Assembly: GCA_023450775.1 (NCBI GenBank)
Contig: JAEXGP010000168.1
Location: 1 to 13,684, forward strand
DNA: 13,684 nucleotides
Origin: Actinomycetes bacterium
GTDB taxonomy: Bacteria; Actinomycetota; Acidimicrobiia; Acidimicrobiales; Microtrichaceae
Direction: 5' to 3'
In this document: piece after piece, positions 8,836 to 13,684 of the stretch
Layout: every line of letters starts with the position of its first letter
Numbering within the stretch: the first letter of the stretch is position 1
Program-made: the position numbers and the translations under genes
Notes under the pieces: model-generated
Databases searched by the model: none
What the model was told of the DNA's origin: nothing
The model's input: the letters and a program-made list of their open reading frames with translations, nothing else

Positions 8836-9675
8836 CGGAACAACCTCAAGACGGCGGCGCTGCTCGCGGGCCTCGGAGCGCTCTGCATGTTCATCGGGTC
8901 GTTCTGGGGGCGCGGCGGCGTCGTCGTCGGCCTCCTCATCGGCCTCGCCATGTGCGGCGGCTCGTACTGGTTCTCCGACCGGCTCGCCATCCGCTCGGCG
9001 CAGGCGGTGGAGGTCACGGCCGACCAGATGCCGCAGTACCACGCGATCGTCTCGGACCTGGCCCAGCGGGCGGGCATCCCGCAGCCCCGGCTCTACGTGT
9101 CGCCCAACCCGCAGCCCAACGCGTTCGCCACCGGTCGCAACCCCGACAACGCGGCGGTCTGCGTCACCCAGGGCCTGCTGCAGATCCTGGACTGGGAGGA
9201 GATCCGGGGCGTGCTCGCCCACGAGCTCTCCCACGTGCGCAACCGGGACATCCTCATCGGGTCCGTGGCCGCCGCGGTGGCCATGGGCATCACGTTCGTC
9301 GCCAACATGGCCCAGTTCGCCATGATCTTCGGCGGCGGGCGCTCCGACGAGCGCAGCAACCCGTTCGGGGCGATCCTCATGGTGATCCTGGCCCCCATCG
9401 CCGCGGCGCTCATCCAGATGGCGATCAGCCGCAGCCGCGAGTACGAGGCCGACGCCTCGGCGGCACGGATGCTCGGAACGGGCGAGCCGCTCGCCCGGGC
9501 GCTCGAGAAGCTCGAGGCCGGCGCCGAGCGGATGCCGGTCGCGGTCAACCCGGCCGAGGCCTCGGCCTACATCGTGAACCCGCTCCGCGGTCGCAACGCC
9601 TCGGGCCTGTTCATGACGCACCCGCCGGTGGCCGAGCGCATCGCCCGGCTCCGCAGCAACGCCTGGGTCGCCTGA
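8833..9675 (+). CDS. htpX: Zinc metalloprotease HtpX (M48 family)
   Basis: A 280-residue membrane-bound zinc endopeptidase that degrades misfolded membrane proteins. Two hydrophobic helices lie at the N-terminus (about 7-25 and 29-47). The catalytic HELSH motif is at 130-134, with His130 and His134 binding zinc and Glu131 acting as catalyst. Two further hydrophobic segments follow (about 140-165 and 175-197). The third zinc ligand is Glu203 in SRSREYEAD. The C-terminal THPPVAERIARL block is the usual HtpX ending. Length and order match the family, so it should be active. Translation starts at GTG 8833 behind a leaderless-type promoter. The gene stands alone: upstream is an unrelated phosphatase with its own promoter, downstream is convergent yajQ. 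Heat or envelope stress control is typical of the family, but I see no specific stress-regulator site here. Confidence 0.95.
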   Translation: MRNNLKTAALLAGLGALCMFIGSFWGRGGVVVGLLIGLAMCGGSYWFSDRLAIRSAQAVEVTADQMPQYHAIVSDLAQRAGIPQPRLYVSPNPQPNAFATGRNPDNAAVCVTQGLLQILDWEEIRGVLAHELSHVRNRDILIGSVAAAVAMGITFVANMAQFAMIFGGGRSDERSNPFGAILMVILAPIAAALIQMAISRSREYEADASAARMLGTGEPLARALEKLEAGAERMPVAVNPAEASAYIVNPLRGRNASGLFMTHPPVAERIARLRSNAWVA

Positions 9676-9692
9676 CCGCCGCCTCCGGCGGT
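9675..9692 (+). terminator. Short GC hairpin at the htpX stop codon
   Basis: ACCGCCG (9675-9681) and CGGCGGT (9686-9692) form a perfect 7-bp stem with a 4-base loop, overlapping the last base of the htpX stop. There is no U-run. It is a plausible tail-less terminator for htpX. Confidence 0.45.
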
Positions 9693-9773
9693 GATCAGCC
9701 GAGCTCGTACCCGACAGCTCGCCCGCCGACACTGCGCATCTCGGGGACGCCCCGGGGCGGCTCACCACCGGTT

Positions 9774-9813
9774 CCGGTCGATCAAGCCTCGCTGCGCTCG
9801 GACGATCGACCGG
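9774..9813 (-). terminator. Inverted repeat abutting the yajQ stop codon
   Basis: CCGGTCGATC (9774-9783) and GATCGACCGG (9804-9813) are perfectly complementary 10-base arms around a 20-base interior. The right arm ends exactly where the yajQ stop begins, so the hairpin forms at the 3' end of the yajQ transcript. Read on the - strand the interior contains GAGCGCAGCGAGG. Together with the hairpin at 9675 it can separate the convergent htpX and yajQ transcripts. The remaining bases between the two genes show nothing else. Confidence 0.5.
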
Positions 9814-10302
9814 TCAGTCGCGGAAGTTGCCGAACTGGAGCGGGATCTCGAAGTCGTGCTCCTTGCACGCGTTGATCACCGCCTGCAGGTCGTCGCGCTT
9901 CTTGCCGGTCACCCGGACCTGCTCGCCCTGGGACTGGGACTGGATGCCCTTGAGGCCCAGGCCCTTGATGAACTTGTTGAGGTCCTTGGCGCGGTCCGAG
10001 TTGATGCCGGCCACGAGCTTGGCCACCTGGCGCACGGTCGCGCCGGACGCCTCCTCGACCTTCTCGTAGGACAGCGCCTTCATGGAGATGCCCCGCTTGA
10101 CGAACTTCTCCTCGAGCACCTGACGCAGCGCGGCCAGGCGGTCCTCGGTCGAGGACCGCAGGGTGATCGCGTCGTCGCCCAGCTCGATCGACGAGCCGGT
10201 GTTCTTGAAGTCGAAGCGGTTCGCCACCTCCCGGGAGGCCTGGTCGACCGCGTTGCGGATCTCCTGGCCGTCGACCTCGGACGTGATGTCGAAGCTGGGC
10301 AT
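9814..10302 (-). CDS. yajQ: YajQ family nucleotide-binding protein (UPF0234)
   Basis: A 162-residue cytoplasmic protein of the YajQ family, almost exactly the usual length. It begins MPSFDITSEVD and contains the typical segments EIRNAVDQASREVANRFDF, the Lys-rich middle with VKRGISMKALSYEK, and a C-terminal GEQVRVTGKKRDDLQAVI followed by FGNFRD. Family members are nucleotide-binding proteins made of two ferredoxin-like folds; some bind cyclic di-GMP and affect gene expression. The role in this organism is unknown. Start: ATG 10302 has AGGAAGG at 10310-10316 and matches the family N-terminus. An in-frame upstream ATG at 10416 would put the start inside tRNA-Tyr and is rejected. The gene diverges from tRNA-Tyr and converges on htpX, with an inverted repeat at its stop. 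A possible -10 (10373-10378, - strand) would give a leader of roughly 60 bases. Confidence 0.95.
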   Translation of the reverse strand: MPSFDITSEVDGQEIRNAVDQASREVANRFDFKNTGSSIELGDDAITLRSSTEDRLAALRQVLEEKFVKRGISMKALSYEKVEEASGATVRQVAKLVAGINSDRAKDLNKFIKGLGLKGIQSQSQGEQVRVTGKKRDDLQAVINACKEHDFEIPLQFGNFRD

Positions 10303-10352
10303 CGTGTGACCTTCCTGGCGCCCGCCGGAGGGCCCGGCCGGACGCATCTGGG

Positions 10353-10382
10353 TTCGAACCTTGCGGACGGGAACGCTATCGT
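10353..10382 (+). promoter_or_regulatory. Candidate tRNA-Tyr promoter overlapping a divergent yajQ -10
   Basis: On the + strand TTCGAA (10353-10358) and TATCGT (10377-10382), 18 bases apart, would start transcription a few bases before tRNA-Tyr. On the - strand TAGCGT (10378-10373) is a possible -10 for yajQ. The two -10 elements overlap, so the divergent promoters might compete. The perfect palindrome GGTTCGAACC lies at 10351-10360. This is motif matching only. Confidence 0.4.
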
Positions 10383-10394
10383 GACCGCTTCCCA

Positions 10395-10480
<86 letters not shown>

Positions 10481-10498
10481 CTCACGTCAGTTGCGCCA

Positions 10499-10521
10499 GG
10501 AGCCACCGTTTCGGTGGCTCC
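10499..10521 (+). terminator. Hairpin terminator after tRNA-Tyr
   Basis: GGAGCCACCG (10499-10508) and CGGTGGCTCC (10512-10521) form a perfect 10-bp stem with a TTT loop. It lies between the tRNA end and the stop of the convergent macrodomain gene (10575), so it may serve both directions. There is no U-run. Confidence 0.7.
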
Positions 10522-10574
10522 CTCGCACGTCAGGACCCCGGCAGGCCCCTGGCTCACCCGTCCCGGCGCGCCGC

Positions 10575-11111
10575 TCAGCCCTCGAGCAGCTGTCGGTACA
10601 GCTCGTGGGTCTCCTCGTCGTAGGCCACGAGGAGCACGGAGCGCACGGACCGCGGCCGCAGGTCTCGCAGCGTCGCCACCGCCAGCTCGGCGGCCTGGGT
10701 GCGGGGGTAGCCGTACACGCCGGTCGAGATCGCGGGGAAGGCGATCGTGGTCACCGCCAGCTCGTCGGCGACCTCGATCGAGCGGCGGTAGCAGCTGGCC
10801 AGCAGGGCGGGCTCGTCCCGGTCGCCGCCGCGCCAGATCGGACCGACGGTGTGGATCACGTGGCGGGCCGCGAGCCGGTGCCCGCCCGTCGCCTTCGCGT
10901 CGCCGGTCTCGCAGCCGCCCAGGGTCCGGCACTCCTCGAGCAGGCCAGGGCCGGCGGCCCGGTGGATGGCCCCGTCGACGCCGCCGCCGCCGAGCAGCGA
11001 GCGGTTGGCGGCGTTGACGATCGCGTCCACCTCGAGCGTGGTGATGTCGCCCCGGTGCGCGGAGAGCTCGGGCCCGTTCAGAGCAACCGCTCGGTCACGG
11101 GGGTCGCTCAC
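10575..11111 (-). CDS. Macrodomain protein, probable O-acetyl-ADP-ribose deacetylase
   Basis: A 178-residue single macrodomain. It shows GDIT (21-24), NAAN (33-36), the Gly-rich loop LLGGGGVDGAIH (39-50), HVIHTVGPIW (84-93) and the second ligand loop FPAISTGVYGYP (125-136). This set matches the MacroD/YmdB class, which hydrolyses O-acetyl-ADP-ribose and removes mono-ADP-ribose from proteins. The Asn, Asp and Gly-loop residues expected for activity are present. The start is GTG 11111, whose GTGA overlaps the TGA of the upstream acetyltransferase; GGAG at 11120-11123 inside that gene's last codons is a well-spaced SD site. It is therefore the second gene of a two-gene operon and translationally coupled. 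The pairing with an acetyltransferase is suggestive but no shared substrate can be read from sequence. A - strand transcript may end at the hairpin at 10499-10521. Confidence 0.92.
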   Translation of the reverse strand: MSDPRDRAVALNGPELSAHRGDITTLEVDAIVNAANRSLLGGGGVDGAIHRAAGPGLLEECRTLGGCETGDAKATGGHRLAARHVIHTVGPIWRGGDRDEPALLASCYRRSIEVADELAVTTIAFPAISTGVYGYPRTQAAELAVATLRDLRPRSVRSVLLVAYDEETHELYRQLLEG

Positions 11112-11602
11112 AGGAGTCGCTCCATGACGACGACGTCGTGGAAGCGCCCGAACTTCCGCCCGACCTCCTTCTCCGTGCCGACGATCTCGAAGCCGAGTCG
11201 GGCGTGCAGACCGATCGACGCGTCGTGGCCGGCCACGATGCGGGCCATGAGCGCGTGGAACCCGTGGGCGGTGGCCATGGCGACGAGCTCGGTCAGGATC
11301 GCGGCCCCCACGCCGGTGCCGCGGTGGTCCGCGTGGACGTACACGGAGTCCTCGACGGACGTGGAGTAGCCGGGCCGCTCCCGGTACGCCGACAGCGCGC
11401 CGAAGCCGATGGCCCGGTCGACGCCGTCCACGACCTCGACGGCGACGATCACCCCGTGGGCGCCCGACCGGTCGGTGATCCAGCGGCGCTGCTCGTCCTC
11501 GGTGCGGGGCGTGAGGTCGAACGTGACGTTCGAGGTCAGGACCTCGCGGTTGTAGATGTCGAGGATCGCGGGAGCGTCGGCGGCCACGGCCGGGCGGATC
11601 AT
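11108..11602 (-). CDS. GNAT N-acetyltransferase, phosphinothricin acetyltransferase-like
   Basis: A 164-residue GNAT acetyltransferase of the Pat/Bar-like group, which acetylate phosphinothricin, methionine sulfoximine or related amines; the native substrate here is unknown. The N-terminus MIRPAVAADAPAILDIYN is typical. VYVHADHRGTGVGAAIL (about 92-108) is the acetyl-CoA-binding loop with R-G-x-G-x-G. ASIGLHARLGFEIVG and EVGRKFGRFHDVVVME near the end are the signature C-terminal blocks of this subgroup. ATG 11602 is used as start, but GTG lies immediately before it in frame (11605), 7 bases after a TAGCGT -10. Leaderless initiation at that GTG would add one residue. The stop overlaps the start of the macrodomain gene by 4 bases, so the two are coupled. 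Confidence 0.92.
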   Translation of the reverse strand: MIRPAVAADAPAILDIYNREVLTSNVTFDLTPRTEDEQRRWITDRSGAHGVIVAVEVVDGVDRAIGFGALSAYRERPGYSTSVEDSVYVHADHRGTGVGAAILTELVAMATAHGFHALMARIVAGHDASIGLHARLGFEIVGTEKEVGRKFGRFHDVVVMERLL

Positions 11603-11618
11603 CACGGCCCGGACGCTA
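11603..11618 (-). promoter_or_regulatory. Leaderless-type promoter of the GNAT-macrodomain operon
   Basis: Reading the - strand, TAGCGT (11618-11613) is followed by 7 bases and GTGATG (11605-11600). The spacing to GTG equals that at 8230-8245 and 8820-8835. No SD site precedes the start, which supports a leaderless mRNA. Confidence 0.55.
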
Positions 11619-11670
11619 CCGGCCCTCCGTCGCGTCGCCGCTGGACTTCCCGCACGGGCGCCCCCGAGCT

Positions 11671-11775
11671 CGGGACGTGCCGCGCCCCCATCGGGTGCCG
11701 GATGTCCCGGGTCCAGCGGGCCGGCGAACCGGGGACGGATCGCGCCCACATCGGGCGCGGGATTTCCCGAGTTCA
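11671..11775. repeat. Two-copy tandem repeat of 60-bp period with hairpins
   Basis: Positions 11671-11715 and 11731-11775 align without gaps at 35 of 45 bases. Each copy contains a CGCGCCC-type stem: in the right copy CGCGCCC (11741-11747) pairs perfectly with GGGCGCG (11753-11759). In the left copy the equivalent stem (11781 minus 100, i.e. about 11682-11698) keeps pairing through a G-U pair. Each is followed by a short GGGA/TCCC-like palindrome. The block fills most of the intergenic space between the GNAT promoter and the stop of the SMC-like gene (11779). It could be its transcription terminator or a dispersed repeat family. Confidence 0.6.
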
Positions 11776-11778
11776 GGA

Positions 11779-13074
11779 TCAGACGGCGGAGGCGTTGCGC
11801 ACGATCGAGCTCTCCTCGATCACGCCGATCGCCCCGGTCATGGCCTCGACCCTGGCCCACTCCGCCACGGCGGCGGACTCGCTGAGCAGGATGATCTGCT
11901 GGTGCTCGGAGCTGCGGACGAGCAGTTCGAGCATGGCGGGCAGGATCGACGTGTCGAGGTGCTGGAACGGCTCGTCGAGCAGGGCCGGGAAGCTCTCCCA
12001 GCCCGGGCCCAGGCTGCGCAGCTGCTCGAGCCGGCCGAGCACGGCGTGGGCGGCGGCGGCCGTCTGGTCCCCGCCGTTCGGGTCCTCGGGGGCCAGGAAG
12101 GGTTGGACGTCGGCCCGCAGCCGGGCGGCCGACGTGATCTCGGCCCGGTTGGCGATGGCCCAGTTGACGTCGACCTCGCCGGCGAGGGCGTGCCAGCGCT
12201 GGGCGGCCTGGCGGTGCTCCTCCGCCGCCCGGATCAGTCGCTGCCGGCCCAGGTCCGAGCTGAGCAGACTGTTGACCCGCTGCAGGTGGAAGCCCAGGTA
12301 GGACTGCGCACCGGCGTCGGCCAGGGCCTCCTCCTCGGCGGCACGGGCCCGCTCCATGCGCTGCCAGTAGACGATCGACACGGCGACGGCGGCCAGGGCG
12401 ACCAGGCCGAGGGGGATCACGGCGACGGTGCCGATCAGCGCCGCGGCCGGCACGGCCAGCAGGGCCGAGAAGCCCGCGGCCAGGAACGTCAGGCGCCGCA
12501 CCTTCTCGCTGTCGGCCTGCGAGCGCTCGAACTGCTCGTGGTGGTGCTCGATGCGCTCGATCACCTCGGCGTCCTCGACGCTGGAGCCGACCGCGTCGGC
12601 CTCCTCCTCGAGGCGGCGATCGGCGATCACGAGGGCCTCCGCCGCCGACCAGAGCTCGTTCTGCTCGATCCGGGCCAGCTGCTGGATGTAGGCGCCGCGC
12701 TCGGTGGTCTCGGCGAGGTCCTGGGCGCCGAAGCGCATGACCCTGCGGGCGGTGCGGGCGTCCAGCCCGGCCCGCGACAACAGGTCGATCGATCCGGTGG
12801 CATCGCTGAACTGCTGGGTGACGTCCAGTCGGTTGTCGACGTCGATCACCCGGTGGGGGGCGCCGTTGGGGCGGAACACGGCGAACCGGTTGCCGTTGCC
12901 CGCGACCAGCTCCAGGTGGATGCCCGAGCGGGAGTTGCCCAGCGCGCCGACGAACTCGTTCACGAGCCCGTCGCGCTCCATCTGGGACAGCCCCGCGATC
13001 ACGGTCAGCCGTGGATGGAGGTCGAAGGAGACGGAGTTGGCACCGTTCTCGATGACAAGACGTTCGAACTGCAC
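11779..13074 (-). CDS. SMC/ABC-ATPase-like membrane protein with degenerate P-loop (unrecognised family)
   Basis: I do not recognise a named family. From GTG 13074 the protein has 431 residues. It opens like an SMC/RecF-type ATPase head: FERLVIENGANSVSFDLHP then RLTVIAG. The P-loop position reads GLSQMERDGL (28-37), without the Gly-Lys-Ser/Thr needed for phosphate binding. A long, charged, probably coiled-coil stretch (about 122-194) leads to two adjacent transmembrane helices (195-237), then more charged helix. Near the C-terminus PALLDEPFQHLD resembles Walker B (Asp367, Glu368) plus D-loop (Leu373-Asp374), and IILLSESAAVAEWA follows, with Ser/Glu where a switch His is usual. No LSGGQ-like signature is seen. 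An in-frame GTG at 13203 would add 43 residues, but codons 19-28 of that version lose the G/C-ending bias, so I prefer 13074, though it lacks a clear SD site. It may be a non-hydrolysing structural or sensing protein. Confidence 0.75.
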   Translation of the reverse strand: MQFERLVIENGANSVSFDLHPRLTVIAGLSQMERDGLVNEFVGALGNSRSGIHLELVAGNGNRFAVFRPNGAPHRVIDVDNRLDVTQQFSDATGSIDLLSRAGLDARTARRVMRFGAQDLAETTERGAYIQQLARIEQNELWSAAEALVIADRRLEEEADAVGSSVEDAEVIERIEHHHEQFERSQADSEKVRRLTFLAAGFSALLAVPAAALIGTVAVIPLGLVALAAVAVSIVYWQRMERARAAEEEALADAGAQSYLGFHLQRVNSLLSSDLGRQRLIRAAEEHRQAAQRWHALAGEVDVNWAIANRAEITSAARLRADVQPFLAPEDPNGGDQTAAAAHAVLGRLEQLRSLGPGWESFPALLDEPFQHLDTSILPAMLELLVRSSEHQQIILLSESAAVAEWARVEAMTGAIGVIEESSIVRNASAV

Positions 13075-13112
13075 GACCGGGGCATCGGCCGTTGGGGCGA
13101 GGACCTTGAGCC

Positions 13113-13140
13113 GAACGACCCAGGGTCCTGGGCAACGTTC
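13113..13140. repeat. Interrupted palindrome upstream of the SMC-like gene
   Basis: GAACG (13113-13117) and CGTTC (13136-13140) flank the inner palindrome CCCAGGGTCCTGGG (13119-13132). The whole 28-base element is two-fold symmetric apart from short unequal spacers. If the gene starts at 13074 it lies 39-66 bases upstream, where an operator or leader hairpin would be expected. If the gene starts at 13203 it is inside the coding sequence. Confidence 0.5.
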
Positions 13141-13286
13141 CCCAACGCTCTCCTCCGCCCGCCGCGAGGGTGCCTGGTGCCGGCCTCGCGCTCGTCCCGG
13201 CACCGGGCCAGGGCCCCGGGAGCGCCCCGCCGCGCCGGCGCCTCGACGCCGGTGGGGGAGGGGGCGGCCGACGGTCGGTCGGTTGG

Positions 13287-13316
13287 TTGTGGGGCCGTGT
13301 CCCCGCTCGCTAGTCT
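13287..13316 (+). promoter_or_regulatory. Probable promoter of the tRNA-Thr/tRNA-Met/tuf unit
   Basis: TTGTGG (13287-13292) and TAGTCT (13311-13316) are 18 bases apart and resemble housekeeping -35 and -10 elements. Transcription would start about 30 bases before tRNA-Thr. A small GC hairpin (13235-13252) lies upstream in the same intergenic stretch; nothing else is evident there. Confidence 0.55.
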
Positions 13317-13351
13317 CGGCGGTCGGTCCGACGGCCAGTCCGCCGGCCCAC

Positions 13352-13424
13352 GCCTCCTTAGCTCAGTCGGCAGAGCGCTTCCATGGTAAGGAAGAGGTCG
13401 TCAGTTCGATTCTGACAGGGGGCT
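13352..13424 (+). tRNA. tRNA-Thr (anticodon GGT)
   Basis: Cloverleaf with acceptor GCCTCCT (13352-13358) pairing with AGGGGGC (13417-13423) through one G-U pair. D arm GCTC/GAGC is regular. Anticodon stem CTTCC/GGAAG holds loop ATGGTAA with anticodon GGT at 13385-13387. T arm GTCAG-TTCGATT-CTGAC is intact, discriminator T. The CCA end is not encoded. It is the first gene of the unit leading to tuf. Confidence 0.95.
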
Positions 13425-13428
13425 CGCC

Positions 13429-13449
13429 CGGGGGCGTTCGGCGCCCCCG
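13429..13449 (+). other. Strong hairpin between the two tRNAs
   Basis: CGGGGGCG (13429-13436) and CGCCCCCG (13442-13449) form a perfect 8-bp stem with a 5-base loop in the spacer between tRNA-Thr and tRNA-Met. It may be a processing signal in the precursor or a partial terminator that lowers read-through to tRNA-Met and tuf. Confidence 0.55.
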
Positions 13450-13455
13450 ACGCCG

Positions 13456-13529
13456 GGCGGCGTAGCTCAGTTGGTGAGAGCACTCGGCTCATAATCGAGG
13501 GGTCGTCAGTTCGAGTCTGACCGCCGCTA
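13456..13529 (+). tRNA. tRNA-Met, elongator type (anticodon CAT)
   Basis: Acceptor GGCGGCG (13456-13462) pairs with CGCCGCT (13522-13528), ending in a G1-U72 wobble, with discriminator A at 13529. D arm GCTC/GAGC is regular. Anticodon stem CTCGG/TCGAG encloses CTCATAA with CAT at 13490-13492. The stem lacks the three G-C pairs of initiator tRNA, so this is an elongator; a lysidine-modified Ile tRNA is less likely given the GGCGG acceptor. The T arm is GTCAG-TTCGAGT-CTGAC, with the same stem as tRNA-Thr. The CCA end is not encoded. Confidence 0.93.
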
Positions 13530-13564
13530 CCCACAGCTAGTCCCACATCCACCCCGAAGTGACC

Positions 13565-13595
13565 CGGCCGTGTTGGCCGTTTGATGGAAAGAGAG
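13565..13595 (+). promoter_or_regulatory. tuf leader hairpin and SD site
   Basis: In the 74 bases between tRNA-Met and tuf, CGGCC (13565-13569) pairs with GGCCG (13575-13579) and is followed by TTT. GGAAAGAGAG (13586-13595) then sits 8 bases before the ATG as a purine-rich SD site. The hairpin could mark tRNA/mRNA processing or mild attenuation. Confidence 0.45.
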
Positions 13596-13603
13596 TGCCT
13601 GTC

Positions 13604-13684
13604 ATGGCGAAGGAGAAGTTCGAGCGGACGAAGCCTCACGTGAATGTGGGGACGATGGGTCACATCGATCATGGGAAGACGACG
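13604..13684 (+). CDS. tuf: Elongation factor Tu, 3' end outside window
   Basis: The first 27 codons of EF-Tu, the GTPase that delivers aminoacyl-tRNA to the ribosome. The N-terminus starts MAKEKFERTKPHVNVGT and reaches GHIDHGKTT, the P-loop that binds guanine nucleotide. The ATG at 13604 has a purine-rich SD site 8 bases upstream. The gene lies directly after tRNA-Thr and tRNA-Met and probably shares their transcript, an arrangement like the tRNA-linked tufB of enterobacteria rather than the fusA-linked tufA. Whether a second tuf exists elsewhere cannot be told. Five of the 27 codons end in T, clearly more than in the neighbouring genes, though the sample is small. Confidence 0.97.
   Translation, partial: MAKEKFERTKPHVNVGTMGHIDHGKTT

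Noticed and set aside
13062..13069. GTTCGAAC as a LexA/SOS box
   Set aside because: The actinobacterial SOS box needs GAAC and GTTC in the opposite order with a 4-base spacer; this is a coding-sequence palindrome just inside the SMC-like gene.
11108..13135. One long - strand frame that would join the GNAT domain to an upstream Arg/Pro-rich region
   Set aside because: Only the last 164 residues look like a protein family; the upstream part is out of frame with the SMC-like gene and crosses the intergenic repeat, so it is not a fusion.
11677..13389. Long + strand open frame across the SMC-like gene and into tRNA-Thr
   Set aside because: It runs through an intergenic repeat and a tRNA gene and shows no domain; the - strand frame has helices, TM segments and Walker-like motifs.
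13456..13529. Initiator tRNA-fMet
   Set aside because: The anticodon stem lacks the three consecutive G-C pairs and the acceptor has G1-U72 rather than an initiator-type mismatch.

Overview
The window is GC-rich, tightly packed bacterial chromosome with almost exclusively G/C-ending codons. Complex I genes in the order nuoL-nuoM-nuoN, several GTG starts, and apparent leaderless promoters (TANNNT, 7 nt, then GTG) point to a high-GC actinobacterium. Acidimicrobiia is my best guess, but that is an impression rather than a demonstrated placement. No phage, transposon or CRISPR sequence is visible; it reads as core chromosome.

Layout. Positions 2-4810 hold the end of the respiratory complex I (nuo) operon: a 5'-truncated nuoL, then complete nuoM and nuoN, the three antiporter-like proton-pumping subunits. 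Nineteen bases later, on the same strand, comes a MidA/NDUFAF7-family methyltransferase (4830-6005), whose mitochondrial relative methylates a complex I subunit. Next is acetyl-CoA synthetase (6126-8138) with its own promoter and Shine-Dalgarno (SD) site, closed by a perfect 16-bp inverted repeat. Two short + strand genes with leaderless-type promoters follow: a stand-alone polynucleotide-kinase-type HAD 3'-phosphatase (8243-8740) and the membrane protease HtpX (8833-9675).

Convergent to htpX lies yajQ (9814-10302, - strand), divergent from tRNA-Tyr (10395-10480, + strand), which ends in a strong hairpin. On the - strand a GNAT acetyltransferase (11108-11602) is translationally coupled to a macrodomain protein (10575-11111) by a GTGA overlap. 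Also on the - strand is an unrecognised membrane protein (11779 to about 13074) built like an SMC/ABC ATPase interrupted by a transmembrane hairpin, with a degenerate P-loop but an intact-looking Walker B/D-loop. A tandem 60-bp-period repeat separates it from the GNAT gene. The right end carries a promoter, tRNA-Thr(GGT), tRNA-Met(CAT) and the first 27 codons of tuf (EF-Tu), all on the + strand.

How the parts fit: nuoLMN and the methyltransferase plausibly form one complex I pumping and maturation unit. acs feeds acetate into acetyl-CoA. htpX is membrane quality control. The tRNA-tuf unit supplies translation. The most unusual items are the degenerate SMC-like membrane protein, the methyltransferase beside nuoN, the recurring leaderless promoter geometry and the tandem repeat at 11671-11775.
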